Below are positions 33,764 through 43,385 of a DNA stretch of 64,000 nucleotides, in pieces. Location of the stretch: positions 1 through 64,000 of the forward strand of contig JAPOWQ010000025.1 of NCBI GenBank assembly GCA_026707585.1, read 5' to 3'. The translations under genes and the position numbers were made by a program. Under the pieces are notes generated by a model. It saw nothing but the letters and a program-made list of their open reading frames with translations. It searched no databases and had not been told where the DNA came from. How positions within the stretch are numbered: position 1 is the stretch's first letter; each line of letters begins with the position of its first letter. The DNA comes from Chloroflexota bacterium (lineage in GTDB: Bacteria > Chloroflexota > UBA11872).

Positions 33764-35548
33764 GTGACGCCAGAAGCCTGGATCGTCGTCGGTTGCGTCC
33801 TCGGCGCGCTCGTCCTCTTCGCCAGCGAGCGGTTGCCGCCCGAGGGCGTCGGCGTTCTGGTCCTCCTCGTTCTCGGTCTCACTGGAGTGGTGGACGCGCC
33901 GACCGCGCTCGCCGGATTCGCCAGTCCGGCCGTCATCACCGTCGCCGCGATGTTCATCCTCAGCGCCGGGCTGGTCGAAGCCGGAGCGCCGGCCGCCCTC
34001 GCCTCCGCCATCGTCCGCTATGGCGGCACGCGCGTCGCCGTGCTGACCGTCCTGTTGGTTGTCGTCGTGGGTGGCATGTCCGCCTTCATCAACAACATCG
34101 CCGCCACCGTCATCCTCATGCCCGCTGCTGTAACCCTCGCCCGCGCCGCCGACGCCTCGTCATCCCGCCTGCTCATGCCATTGGCCTTCGGTTCCATGCT
34201 CGGCGGTTTGATGACTCTGATCGGCACCCCGCCCAACCTGCTCGTCAGCGACGCCCTGGCCGCCGCCGGTGAGAAACCCTTCGGCATGTTCGACTTCGCA
34301 CCCACCGGCGCGGCGATTCTCGCGGCCGGCCTGATCTACCTCGTGACCGTCGGGCGCCGGCTCATGCCCGATCGCCAGGGCCCCGATCTCGAGCAGAACA
34401 TTGCCCAAACTCGCGACTACACCGCCGAAGTCCGTGTTCCGGGCGGTGCCCGCCTGGCCGGTCAGTCCCTTCGGGAACTTCGCTGGCGACCCCGCTTCGA
34501 CGTCTCCGTCATGGAGATTTTTCGCGACGGCCGTCGCCTTCGCTTCCCTAACGCCGAGGAGGCCCTCTACGTCGGCGATGTCGTCCTGGTCGAAGGCGAG
34601 CCAGATGACGTGCTCCGACTCACACAGGTCGAGGGCGTGGAGTTCGCCTCCGAGCAGGCCTGGGTACCCGGTCGTCTGCAGGCCGACGATGAGGAAGCGG
34701 AAGTGCTGGAACTAGTCGCCGGCCCTCGTTTCTCGGGCCTGGGCCGCTCAATCGGCGCCATGCGTTTTCGCAACCGCTTCGGTGGCCTTGTGCTCGGTGT
34801 CTGGCGCCAGGGCAGCCACCTGCGCACGCGGCTCCGTGATCAGCGGATCGAGGCCGGCGATGTGCTCATGGTCCGCATGCCCCGCGGACGTGTGGCCGAC
34901 CTGGAACAGTCCACCGACTTCATTGTCCTGTCACAGCGGGCGCGGGCCGTCATTCCGCGACCCCGCATGCTGGTGCCCATAGCCATTCTGGTTCTGACGG
35001 TCGGCCTTGCCGCCGCCAACATTGCCCACATCGCCGTCGCGGGCATCCTGGGCGCGGTGCTGATGGTGGTGACCCGCGTACTGCCCTATGAGCGGATCTA
35101 CGCGGCCGTGGAGTGGCGCACGCTCGTCCTCATCGCCGCTCTTCTGCCGCTTGGCACGGCCATGCAGTCGACGGGACTCGCGGAGGACCTGGCGCAGACC
35201 GTCACTGAGCCGCTGCGTCCGCTGGGCCCCTACGCCGTCCTGGCCGGCATCTTCATCCTCACGTCACTGCTCACCCAGCTCATGTCCAACGCGGCCGCCG
35301 TCGTCCTCGTCGCGCCCATCGCTCTCGGCATCGCCGCCAGCTTTGGCATTGCCCCGCACCCAGTGGTGATGATGGTTGCCATCTCGGGGTCCACGGCCTT
35401 CATGACCCCCATCGGGCACCAGTCCAATGTGCTCATCTACAACACCGGCGCATTCCGCTTCATCGACTTCATCCGGGTCGGCGGTCCGCTCACCCTGATC
35501 GTCCTAATCGTCTCCCTCATCGTCGTCCCTATCGTTTGGCCGCTCTAG
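33764..35548 (+). CDS. SLC13/DASS-type transporter with RCK_C (TrkA-C) domains
   Basis: A 594-residue membrane protein. About five N-terminal membrane segments lead to the SNT-type motif FINNIAATVILMP and GTPPNLLVSD. Two soluble TrkA-C-like domains (about residues 215-400) follow, and then the second membrane half with LTQLMSNAAAVVLVAPI and TPIGHQSN. This repeat-with-cytosolic-insert plan is that of SLC13-like Na+/sulfate or dicarboxylate carriers. The start is GTG 33764. The substrate is unresolved. Confidence 0.88.
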   Translation: MTPEAWIVVGCVLGALVLFASERLPPEGVGVLVLLVLGLTGVVDAPTALAGFASPAVITVAAMFILSAGLVEAGAPAALASAIVRYGGTRVAVLTVLLVVVVGGMSAFINNIAATVILMPAAVTLARAADASSSRLLMPLAFGSMLGGLMTLIGTPPNLLVSDALAAAGEKPFGMFDFAPTGAAILAAGLIYLVTVGRRLMPDRQGPDLEQNIAQTRDYTAEVRVPGGARLAGQSLRELRWRPRFDVSVMEIFRDGRRLRFPNAEEALYVGDVVLVEGEPDDVLRLTQVEGVEFASEQAWVPGRLQADDEEAEVLELVAGPRFSGLGRSIGAMRFRNRFGGLVLGVWRQGSHLRTRLRDQRIEAGDVLMVRMPRGRVADLEQSTDFIVLSQRARAVIPRPRMLVPIAILVLTVGLAAANIAHIAVAGILGAVLMVVTRVLPYERIYAAVEWRTLVLIAALLPLGTAMQSTGLAEDLAQTVTEPLRPLGPYAVLAGIFILTSLLTQLMSNAAAVVLVAPIALGIAASFGIAPHPVVMMVAISGSTAFMTPIGHQSNVLIYNTGAFRFIDFIRVGGPLTLIVLIVSLIVVPIVWPL

Positions 35549-35672
35549 CCTCGGAGCGGCCTGATTCGATCTCATGGCTTCGGCCGAACCATGCGTTGCC
35601 GGAGCGGAATTGAAGTGCAACCATTGAGTGAGATCTTTCTCCTAATCCATGGGCGGTGGAGGCATAAGCGGC

Positions 35673-35954
35673 ATGGCACTTGAGACTTCCCCGCTCACCC
35701 GCGAGGCCCTGCGCGAAGAATTGGACCGCACCCTGCGCCACTACGCCACCAAGGCTGACATGGCTGCGCTTGAAACTCGCATCACGAAGGCCATGGCCGC
35801 CCAGTCGGACGCGCTGACGTCCGCAATGGCCGCGCAGGCAGCCGCGCACACCTCCGCCCTGGCCGCGCAGACGCGCTGGCTGGCCGGGCTTGTGTTGGCC
35901 GCCGCGGCTGCCGCCACCAGTGTGGTCATCGCCGTCGACCGGCTGGCCGGCTAG
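35673..35954 (+). CDS. Small coiled-coil/membrane protein, tandem copy 1
   Basis: 93 residues: a charged N-terminus (LREELDRTLRHYATKADMAALE), a repetitive Ala/Gln helix (AAQSDALTSAMAAQAAAHTSALAAQ) and a C-terminal membrane helix (LAGLVLAAAAAATSVVIAVDRLAG). ATG 35673 is supported by GGTGGAGG ten bases upstream; the earlier ATG 35649 lacks a ribosome-binding site. It is paralogous to the gene at 36086 and to 60079. The layout resembles small coiled-coil proteins anchored at the membrane. Function unknown. Confidence 0.75.
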   Translation: MALETSPLTREALREELDRTLRHYATKADMAALETRITKAMAAQSDALTSAMAAQAAAHTSALAAQTRWLAGLVLAAAAAATSVVIAVDRLAG

Positions 35955-36085
35955 ACACCCAGAGCGACCTGCCGCTCGTCGGATGCACCGGCGGCGCCTG
36001 ATTTCACGTTGTCCCAGCTGCGTCGAAGTGCAACGATCAACCAAGGTTGTCGTATCGATCCATGGGCGGTGGAAGGACAGGCTTG

Positions 36086-36301
36086 TTGGCAATTGAAGAA
36101 CCCCCGCTCACCCGCTCTGAACTGCGTGAGGAGTTGGACCGAACCTTGCGCCACTACGCGACCAAGGCCGATCTGGCCGCCCTCGAAACCCGCATCACCG
36201 CCGCCGTGGCCTCGCAAACTCGCTGGCTCGCCGGGCTGGTACTTGCCGCCGCAGCGGCCGCCGCCGGCGTCGTGATTGCGGTGGATCGGCTGGCGATCTG
36301 A
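36086..36301 (+). CDS. Small coiled-coil/membrane protein, tandem copy 2
   Basis: 71 residues. It aligns with copy 1 from PLTR through ELREELDRTLRHYATKADLAALETRIT to the membrane helix, but lacks its Ala/Gln helical repeat. The aligned start is TTG 36086, with GGTGGAAGGA eight bases upstream. The leader CCATGGGCGGTGGA is shared with copy 1, so promoter and gene were duplicated together. Function unknown. Confidence 0.72.
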   Translation: MAIEEPPLTRSELREELDRTLRHYATKADLAALETRITAAVASQTRWLAGLVLAAAAAAAGVVIAVDRLAI

Positions 36302-36510
36302 CGGCGCGCCGCCGCCCAGGACGCCTGATCCCGACTGCCGGTCCTGGCGTCTAGTCAGTTTCGACCGGCAAGAAACCGTTACGGGCCGAAATCAAGGACG
36401 CCCTGGTACTCGTCGACTGGATGAACGTGCCCGCTGCTTGCTGATTCGCTGGGCCCCCTCCGCCCACAACCGCGCTACGCTTTCCTCACCCCCAACACCC
36501 CGGGCCGCGT

Positions 36511-37761
36511 ATGCAGTTCTACTCGCTCCCTAACCTCATCCGTCGCGGCCTGCGCGGCCACCGCGACTGGACCCCCGCCTGGCGCAAGGCTGAGCCAAAG
36601 CCGGCCTACGACGTCGTCATCGTCGGCGCCGGCGGCCACGGTCTGGCCACCGCCTACTACTTGGCCAAGCTCCACGGCATCACCAACGTTGCCGTGCTGG
36701 AGCGCGGCTGGCTGGGCGGCGGAAATATCGGCCGCAACACCGCCATCGTCCGCTCCAACTACCTCTGGGACGCCAGCGCCCACATCTACGAGTTCTCCCT
36801 CAAGCTGTGGGAAGGCCTAAGCCAGGAACTCAACTACAACGTCATGTTCAGCCAGCGCGGCCTGCTGAACATCGCCCACTCCGAACAGGAAATGCGCGAC
36901 CTTGCCCGGCGCGTCAGCGCCAACCAGCTCAACGGCATCGACGCCGAACTGCTCTCTAACGACGAAATGAGCAAACTCGTCCCCATCCTCAACACCTCCC
37001 CCGACACCCGCTACCCCGTTCTCGGAGGAACCCTGCAGCGCCGCGGCGGCGTGGCCCGCCACGACGCCGTCGCCTGGGGCTACGCCCGCGCCGCCGATGC
37101 CCTGGGCGTGGACATCGTCGAGAACTGCGAGGTCACCGGCATCCGCACCGCCGACGGCCGCGTCACCTCGCTCGAAACCACCCGTGGCGAAATCCGCGCC
37201 GGTGCCGTCGGCCTGGTCGTCGCCGGCAACGCCAGCGTCCTTGCCTCCATGGCCGGCATCCGGCTCCCCATCCAGTCGCACCCGCTCCAGGCCCTGGTCA
37301 CCGAGCCCCTCAAGCCGATCTTCGACCCCGTCGTCATGTCCTCCGCCGTCCACGTCTACGTCCACCAGACCGATCGCGGTGAACTGGTCCTCGGCGCCGG
37401 CATCGACGCGCCCGTCAGCTACGACCTCAACGGCAACTTCCGCATCATCGAGCACGTCCTCGCCGCCGTCTGCGAGCTATTCCCGATCTTCAGCCGCGTG
37501 CGCATGCTGCGGCAGTGGGCCGGCACCGTGGATGTCTGCCCCGACGCCAGCCCCATCATTTCGGGCACCCCAATCAAGGGCCTCTTCATGAATTGCGGCT
37601 GGGGCACCGGCGGCTTCAAGGCCACCCCCGGCTCCGGCTGGGTCTTCGCCCACACCCTCGCCCACCAGGAACCGCACCCCCTCAACGAACCGTTCGCCCT
37701 CGATCGCTTCACCACCGGCGCCCTCATCGACGAGCACGGCGCCGCCGCCGTCGCCCACTGA
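36511..37761 (+). CDS. soxB: Sarcosine oxidase beta subunit
   Basis: A 416-residue FAD-dependent DAO-family subunit: dinucleotide motif [18 protein letters not shown] at about residues 33-50, [14 protein letters not shown], and the C-terminal [16 protein letters not shown]. In heterotetrameric sarcosine oxidase this subunit carries the site that demethylates sarcosine to glycine, with formaldehyde passed to tetrahydrofolate. It is first of soxBDAG, four bases before soxD. Confidence 0.93.
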   Translation: MQFYSLPNLIRRGLRGHRDWTPAWRKAEPKPAYDVVIVGAGGHGLATAYYLAKLHGITNVAVLERGWLGGGNIGRNTAIVRSNYLWDASAHIYEFSLKLWEGLSQELNYNVMFSQRGLLNIAHSEQEMRDLARRVSANQLNGIDAELLSNDEMSKLVPILNTSPDTRYPVLGGTLQRRGGVARHDAVAWGYARAADALGVDIVENCEVTGIRTADGRVTSLETTRGEIRAGAVGLVVAGNASVLASMAGIRLPIQSHPLQALVTEPLKPIFDPVVMSSAVHVYVHQTDRGELVLGAGIDAPVSYDLNGNFRIIEHVLAAVCELFPIFSRVRMLRQWAGTVDVCPDASPIISGTPIKGLFMNCGWGTGGFKATPGSGWVFAHTLAHQEPHPLNEPFALDRFTTGALIDEHGAAAVAH

Positions 37762-37765
37762 TTCC

Positions 37766-38032
37766 ATGCTCCTTATCCCCTGCCCCTGGTGCGGACCCCG
37801 CGAGGACGACGAGTTCACCTTCGGCGGCGAAGCCGATATCCCCCGCCCCACCGACCCCGACGCGCTCACCGACGAAGAGTGGGCCGACTACCTCTTCATG
37901 CGCGACAACCGCCGCGGCCGCCACCGCGAGCAGTGGTGCCACACGGCCGGCTGCCGCCGCTGGTTCATCGTCGAGCGCGACACCGCCACCAACCAGATCC
38001 TCGGCGCCAGCACCTACGACGCCTCGCCATGA
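37766..38032 (+). CDS. soxD: Sarcosine oxidase delta subunit
   Basis: An 88-residue small subunit with zinc-binding CPWCG near the N-terminus, the family segment EWADYLFMRDN, and HREQWCHTAGCRRWF later. Length and order match soxBDAG. Its stop overlaps the soxA ATG (ATGA), so translation is coupled. Confidence 0.93.
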   Translation: MLLIPCPWCGPREDDEFTFGGEADIPRPTDPDALTDEEWADYLFMRDNRRGRHREQWCHTAGCRRWFIVERDTATNQILGASTYDASP

Positions 38033-41013
38033 GCCAGCCCTTCCGCCTCAACCGTGGCGGCCGCATCGACCGGCACGCGCCACTCCAATTCACCTTCGAC
38101 GGACGCCCCATCGATGCCTACAACGGCGACACCGTCGCCTCCGGCCTCCTCGCCAACGGCGTCACCCTGGTCGGCCGCAGCTTCAAGTACCACCGTCCCC
38201 GCGGCATCGTCTCCGCCGGCGCTGAAGATCCCAACGCCTTCGTCCAGCTCGGCCACGGCGCCCGTACGCTGCCCAATCGCTTAGCCACCGTCACCCCGGC
38301 CACCCCCGGCCTAAAGGTCCGCCACGTCAACGCCTGGCCCAGCCTCGAATATGACGTCATGTCCGCCTTTGGCCTCGTGGCCCCGTTCATCCCCGCCGGC
38401 TTCTACTACAAGACCCTCATGTGGCCCCGCCGCTTCTGGCCGCTCTACGAGCATTTCCTGCGCCACGCCGCCGGCCTCGGCCACGCGCCGGATGCCCCCG
38501 ATCCCGACCGCTACGACCACGTCCACGCCCACTGCGACGTGCTGGTGGTCGGTGCCGGCCCGGCCGGTCTCGCAGCCGCCCATGCGGCTGCCCACACCGG
38601 CGCACGCGTGATCCTCGCCGACGAGCAAGCGGAGCCTGGCGGAATCCTGCTCTCCACCTGTGAGCACGTCGATGACCAGCCCGGCCCCAACTGGGCCGAC
38701 GCAACCGTCGCCAAACTCTCCGCAGCACCCAACGTCACCCTCCTCCCCAACACCACCGCCTTCGGCCTCTACGAAAGCAACCTCGTCCTCCTCGCAGAAC
38801 GCCTCATCACTGACCAGCCCGACCACGCCGGTTCCGAACACGGCGCCCGCATCTGGCGCGTCCTGCCCAAGCAGATCGTCCTCGCCACCGGCGCCCACGA
38901 ACGCCCCCTGCTCTTCGGCAACAACGACCGCCCCGGCGTCATGCTCGCCGGCGCCATCTCCACCTACGTGAATCGCTACGCCGTGGCCCCTGGCTCCCGC
39001 GCCGTCCTCTTCACCAACAACGACTCCGCCTACCGCACCGCGCTCGACCTCACCGATGCCGGGATCCCCGTCGCCGCCATCGCCGACGTGCGTAGCGATC
39101 CCGACGGCGATCTTCCATCCGAAGCCCGAGCGCAAGGCATCCCGGTCTATCCGGGCGCCGTTGTCCGCCATGCCCACGGCGGTCGCCGCGTCGCCGCCGC
39201 CGAGCTTTGCTCTCTGGACGGCGACCCCCTCGGCACCGTCGAATGCGACCTCCTCGGCGTCTCCGGCGGCTTCGCCCCCGCCCTCCACCTCCACGCCCAG
39301 GCCAGGGGTCCGTCGCAATGGGACCCAACGCTCGCTGCCTTTGCCCCCAAACCGGGCCACGGCATCCATCCCGCCGGCGCTGTTGCGGGTGAACTGGAGC
39401 TGGCCGCCACGCTCCGCCAGGGCACGCAGGCCGGTGCCACCGCCGCCGCGGCTGCTGGCTACTCCAACGGCAACGAGGTCGAAGCACCAGGAGCCAACGA
39501 CTCCACGCAAGCTCCCATCCAGCCCTACTGGCTCCCCCCCGGCAACCTCGCCCGCGCCAAACCCCAGTTCGTCGACCTCCACGAAGACGTCACCCTCGAC
39601 GACCTCCGCCTCTCCCTCCGCGAAGGCTACGAGTCAATCGAACACGTCAAGCGTTACACCACCCTCGGCATGGGGCCCGATCAGGGCAAGCTCGCCAATC
39701 CCCTCGCCACCGGCGTCATCGCCCAGCTGCTCGGTCGCGACCCCGCCTCCGTCGGCACGCCCCGCCACCGCCCCGCGTATTCGCCGGTTTCCCTCGGCGC
39801 CATCGCCGGACGCCACATCGGTCCCCTGGCCGACCCCGTCCGCGTCACCCCAATGCAGGAGTGGCACCAGGTCGCCGGCGCCCGCTTCGAAAACGTCGGC
39901 CAGTGGCGCCGCGCCTGGTACTACCCCCAGCCCGGCGAATCCATGCACGATGCCGTCGCCCGCGAGTGCCTCGCCGTCCGCCGCCGCGTCGGCATCCTCG
40001 ACTACTCCACCCTCGGCAAGATCGAGGTCACGGGCCCCGACGCCGGCGAGTTCCTCGACCGCGTCTACACCAACGCCTGGAAGCGCCTCCGTCCCGGGCG
40101 CTGCCGCTACGGCCTCATGCTCGGCGAAGACGGCATGATCTTCGACGACGGCGTCACCGCTCGCCTCGACGACCAGCGCTACCTCATGTTCACCAGCACC
40201 GCCAACGCGGCCCCCGTGCTGGCCTGGCTCGAGCAGTGGCTGCAAACCGAGTGGCCGGACCTACGCGTCTACCTCACATCCGTCTCCGAGCACTGGTCCA
40301 ACATCGCCCTCGCCGGCCCCCGCAGCCGTGACGTCCTGGCCGCCGCCGGCACCGACATCCGGCTCGCCCGCCAGGACTTCCCCTTCATGACCTTCCGCGA
40401 AGGCCATGTCGCCGGCGTCCCCGCCCGCGTCTTCCGCATCAGCTTCAGCGGCGAACTCTCCTACGAGATCAACGTCCCCGCCGACCGTGCCCGCCACGTC
40501 TGGGAGGCCCTCGTCGACGCTGGCCGCCCCCTCGGCATTACGCCTTACGGCACCGAGACGATGCACGTCCTGCGCGCCGAAAAGGGCTTCATCATCGTCG
40601 GCCAGGAAACCGACGGCTCCGTCACGCCCAACGACGTCGGCCTCGGCCGTCTGATCTCCCGCCGCAAGGACTTCCTCGGCAAGCGCTCCCTCAGCCGCCC
40701 GGACTCTGTTCGCCCCGACCGCAAGCAACTCGTTGGCCTGCTCACCGACGATCCCGCTCAGGTCCTCCCCGAAGGCGGCCATGTCGTGGACGCGCCGGGC
40801 CCCCGGCGCCCCCTCCCCATGCGCGGCCACGTTACCTCCAGCTACTTCAGCCCCGTCCTCGGCCGCTCCATCGCCCTCGCCATGGTCGCCGGCGGCCGCG
40901 CCACCCTCGGCGAGCGCCTCCACGTAGCCACTCTCCACGACGATCGCTGGCTCCCCGTCCGCAGTTGCAACCCCGTCTTCTACGACCCCCAGGGCGCCCG
41001 CCAGCATGTCTAG
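38029..41013 (+). CDS. soxA: Sarcosine oxidase alpha subunit
   Basis: 994 residues. An N-terminal 2Fe-2S-like Fer2_4 region begins with FRLNRGGRIDR and continues to YNGDTVASGLLANG. The FAD/NAD domain has VLVVGAGPAGLAAAHAA at about residue 170 and CDLLGVSGG. The C-terminal roughly 380 residues are GcvT-like and bind tetrahydrofolate (REGYESIEHVKRYT marks the junction; GELSYEINVPA lies within). It holds NAD and part of the tunnel that passes the methylene to folate. ATG 38029 overlaps the soxD stop. Confidence 0.93.
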   Translation: MSQPFRLNRGGRIDRHAPLQFTFDGRPIDAYNGDTVASGLLANGVTLVGRSFKYHRPRGIVSAGAEDPNAFVQLGHGARTLPNRLATVTPATPGLKVRHVNAWPSLEYDVMSAFGLVAPFIPAGFYYKTLMWPRRFWPLYEHFLRHAAGLGHAPDAPDPDRYDHVHAHCDVLVVGAGPAGLAAAHAAAHTGARVILADEQAEPGGILLSTCEHVDDQPGPNWADATVAKLSAAPNVTLLPNTTAFGLYESNLVLLAERLITDQPDHAGSEHGARIWRVLPKQIVLATGAHERPLLFGNNDRPGVMLAGAISTYVNRYAVAPGSRAVLFTNNDSAYRTALDLTDAGIPVAAIADVRSDPDGDLPSEARAQGIPVYPGAVVRHAHGGRRVAAAELCSLDGDPLGTVECDLLGVSGGFAPALHLHAQARGPSQWDPTLAAFAPKPGHGIHPAGAVAGELELAATLRQGTQAGATAAAAAGYSNGNEVEAPGANDSTQAPIQPYWLPPGNLARAKPQFVDLHEDVTLDDLRLSLREGYESIEHVKRYTTLGMGPDQGKLANPLATGVIAQLLGRDPASVGTPRHRPAYSPVSLGAIAGRHIGPLADPVRVTPMQEWHQVAGARFENVGQWRRAWYYPQPGESMHDAVARECLAVRRRVGILDYSTLGKIEVTGPDAGEFLDRVYTNAWKRLRPGRCRYGLMLGEDGMIFDDGVTARLDDQRYLMFTSTANAAPVLAWLEQWLQTEWPDLRVYLTSVSEHWSNIALAGPRSRDVLAAAGTDIRLARQDFPFMTFREGHVAGVPARVFRISFSGELSYEINVPADRARHVWEALVDAGRPLGITPYGTETMHVLRAEKGFIIVGQETDGSVTPNDVGLGRLISRRKDFLGKRSLSRPDSVRPDRKQLVGLLTDDPAQVLPEGGHVVDAPGPRRPLPMRGHVTSSYFSPVLGRSIALAMVAGGRATLGERLHVATLHDDRWLPVRSCNPVFYDPQGARQHV

Positions 41014-41611
41014 TCCCATCCCCCGCCGCTCACCCCTCGGCGCAATCCACTCCGCCGAGACGTCCCCGCCGGCCGGCCGTCTCATCGAACGCCCCTTCCT
41101 CACCCACCTCAACCTGCGCCTGGACCCCCACGACGCCGAAGCCCTGACTGCCGTCCGTCAGATTGTCGGCGTCCAACTCCCGCGCACTCCCAACACCACC
41201 ACCGTGACTGACGACCTGACCGTCGCCTGGCTCGGTCCCGACGAATGGCTCTTGCTAGACGAGTCCCACCAGTCCGACGCCCTGCTTGTAGATCTACAGG
41301 CTGCCTTGACCGGCCACTTCGCCTCCGTAGTAGACACAAGCGCCGGCCAAACCGTCATTCGCCTCAGCGGCCCGTCCACCCTCGACGTCCTCGCCCGCGG
41401 CTGCGCCCTCGATCTCCACCCGTCCGTCTTCCCACCCGGCGCCTGCGCCCAAACCCTCCTCGCCCGCGCCCAGGCCCTCCTCATAGCCGTCGACGACGCC
41501 CCCACCATCGACATCACCGTCCGCCGCAGCTTCGCCCCCTACGTCGCCGCCTGGCTCGAAGACTCCGGCCGGGACTTCGGCTTCCGTTTCCCCACATCGG
41601 ACACCGCATGA
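41006..41611 (+). CDS. soxG: Sarcosine oxidase gamma subunit
   Basis: A 201-residue protein of the SoxG family, with the folate-binding-like DLTVAWLGPDEWLLL, VVDTSAGQTVIRLSGP and LARGCALDLHPSVFPPG segments. It overlaps soxA by eight bases, and its TGA overlaps the ATG of the metallo-beta-lactamase gene, so all five genes appear to be one coupled operon. Confidence 0.9.
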   Translation: MSSPIPRRSPLGAIHSAETSPPAGRLIERPFLTHLNLRLDPHDAEALTAVRQIVGVQLPRTPNTTTVTDDLTVAWLGPDEWLLLDESHQSDALLVDLQAALTGHFASVVDTSAGQTVIRLSGPSTLDVLARGCALDLHPSVFPPGACAQTLLARAQALLIAVDDAPTIDITVRRSFAPYVAAWLEDSGRDFGFRFPTSDTA

Positions 41612-42486
41612 GCACCGACCTCCGCCTCGTCCTCCTCGGCACCGGCAACCCAGCCCCTCGCGCCCACCGCGCCGGCCAATCCATCGCCGTTCTGTCCAAC
41701 GACGCCGGAGCCATCTTCGACCTCGGTCCCGGCTCCGCCATGAATCTCTTCGCGTCGACAGTCGATGCACTGCAAATCGACCAGCTCTTCTTCACCCACC
41801 ACCACTTCGACCACATGGCCGACTTCGGCCACTTCGTCATGGCCCGCTGGGACCAGGGCGCTGGTGCCGGCGATGCCCTCTCCGTCTACGGCCCCCCGCC
41901 GCTCCTCCGCATCGCCGAACTACTCTTCGGCCCGGACGGCGTTTATGGTCCCGATCTCCAGGCCCGCACCCGCCACCCCCTCAGCCAGCGCATCCACCAG
42001 CTCCGCGGCGGCCCTATGCCCCGCACCCTTCCTGTCCTCGATGTCCATGAACTGGAGGAGGGAGAAACCGTCGCCAGCCACCGCTGGACCGTCACCACCG
42101 GCCCCGCCCGCCACGTCCAGCCCTACCTCACCTCGCTGTCCTATCGCCTCGAGACGCCCTCCGTCTCAGTGGTCATCTCAGGCGACACCCGGCCCCTCCC
42201 CGCGCTCGTCGAATTCGCCCGCGACGCCGACGTCCTCGTCCACATGGCCATGGACCTGCAGGACGACATCGACCGCTGGCCCGAAATTGCCACCAGCTGC
42301 ACCGGCGCCGCCGGCGCCGCCCGCATCGCCGCCCGGGCCAACGCCAAACGCCTCGTCCTCGTCCACCTCGACACCACCGCCGACAGCCCCGACCGCCAAA
42401 CCGCCATGCTCACCGAAGCCCGCGCCAACTGCCCCGGCGACGTCATCCTCGGCGAGGACCTCCTAGAAATCACTCTCACTGTCTGA
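41608..42486 (+). CDS. Metallo-beta-lactamase-fold hydrolase linked to soxBDAG
   Basis: A 292-residue RNase Z-like MBL protein: LLGTGNPAP near the start, zinc motif THHHFDHMADFGHF (HxHxDH), further ligands in SGDTRP, and His in VLVHLDTTADS. No flexible arm like that of RNase Z is apparent. Its ATG overlaps the soxG stop, implying a role with sarcosine or methylamine use, possibly hydrolysis of a formyl- or formaldehyde-derived intermediate. That role is inference. Confidence 0.85.
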   Translation: MSTDLRLVLLGTGNPAPRAHRAGQSIAVLSNDAGAIFDLGPGSAMNLFASTVDALQIDQLFFTHHHFDHMADFGHFVMARWDQGAGAGDALSVYGPPPLLRIAELLFGPDGVYGPDLQARTRHPLSQRIHQLRGGPMPRTLPVLDVHELEEGETVASHRWTVTTGPARHVQPYLTSLSYRLETPSVSVVISGDTRPLPALVEFARDADVLVHMAMDLQDDIDRWPEIATSCTGAAGAARIAARANAKRLVLVHLDTTADSPDRQTAMLTEARANCPGDVILGEDLLEITLTV

Positions 42487-42836
42487 AGCGCCTCTTCAGC
42501 CCAGGCTATGTCCAGCCCGACCTGGCGATCTGGGTCACACAGACAGACTCCCCTCCCACTGAAGCAGACCGCCGTCTCTTGCCTCGAATGTTCCAGGCGC
42601 CTTGGAGGATCTGGGGTCAGGGTTGATGGATCTGGGCAGCCTCGCGGTTCTTCTATATCGCACGGCCCACGGCTGGTCAGACTGGCCCGGGTTCGGACGT
42701 GTGGATTTAGTCATCCCAGAGCCGCGTGACGTGGTTGTTCCGAGTCACGGTCACGCCTGAAACGAGCAAGCCGCCCGCTCCACTCGCCGTCGCAAGTAGC
42801 TATCCTTACCAACGAAATCCGTCCGGAGCCTCAGGC
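42487..42836. other. Intergenic region, nothing identified
   Basis: 350 bases between the MBL gene and the next gene. The in-frame extension of the downstream gene back to 42726 lacks a ribosome-binding site and family features. No clear hairpin, repeat or RNA was seen. Confidence 0.4.
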
Positions 42837-43385
42837 ATGACCGGCGACGTCTTCTATCAGGAAATCAAACCCGTCGGCTCGCCGCGCGGCTCGATCGTTC
42901 CCGACGGCGCAACCACTGAAGAGATCAACGGCCAAAACGTTCTTCGCATCCCCGCCGCGACCACCAGCGTCGACACCCCCATCATCTTCCCCGGCTTCCG
43001 AATCATCGTTGAGGGAGCTGAACTCCACGTTTCAGGTGAGACCATCGTCGACGCCGCCATCTACGGCGAGACCCTCGAAGCTCAGGGCGCTGTCGTCTCC
43101 TCCGACAAGGAAATTGAAGTCGTCGGCCTCATGCAGGCCGTAGGCATCAGCGGCAAGACCGTCCGAGCCGACCGCATCGAGGCCGGTCGCGTCGAGGCCG
43201 CCCTCAACGTCCGCGCCACCGGTGCTGTTGTTGTCAGGTCCATTCTTGTCTCCGATGGCGGTGTCCGTTCCCCTGTCCTGGTTACCAAATCCCTGCAAGG
43301 CGAGGATCTCGCCGACACCACCAAGACCTGGGCCGAAGGCATCGCGGCCGGCGATGTTCCCGAGTGGCTCCAGGGCGGTGCCTGA
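42837..43385 (+). CDS. Bactofilin-like or beta-helical hypothetical protein
   Basis: A 182-residue protein. ATG 42837 follows GGAGCC. From about residue 55 it shows short beta repeats with hydrophobic-charged alternation and turns (VEGAELHVSGETI, DAAIYGETLEAQGAVVSS, VVGLMQAVGISGKTVRADRIEAGRVEA). This recalls bactofilins or other solenoids. No catalytic motif is visible. The methyltransferase frame begins before or at its stop, so the two genes are coupled. Function unknown. Confidence 0.65.
   Translation: MTGDVFYQEIKPVGSPRGSIVPDGATTEEINGQNVLRIPAATTSVDTPIIFPGFRIIVEGAELHVSGETIVDAAIYGETLEAQGAVVSSDKEIEVVGLMQAVGISGKTVRADRIEAGRVEAALNVRATGAVVVRSILVSDGGVRSPVLVTKSLQGEDLADTTKTWAEGIAAGDVPEWLQGGA

Noticed and set aside
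38311-39582. Minus-strand open frame within soxA
   Set aside because: Antisense to an unambiguous sarcosine oxidase alpha subunit; low-complexity Gly/Glu/Val product.
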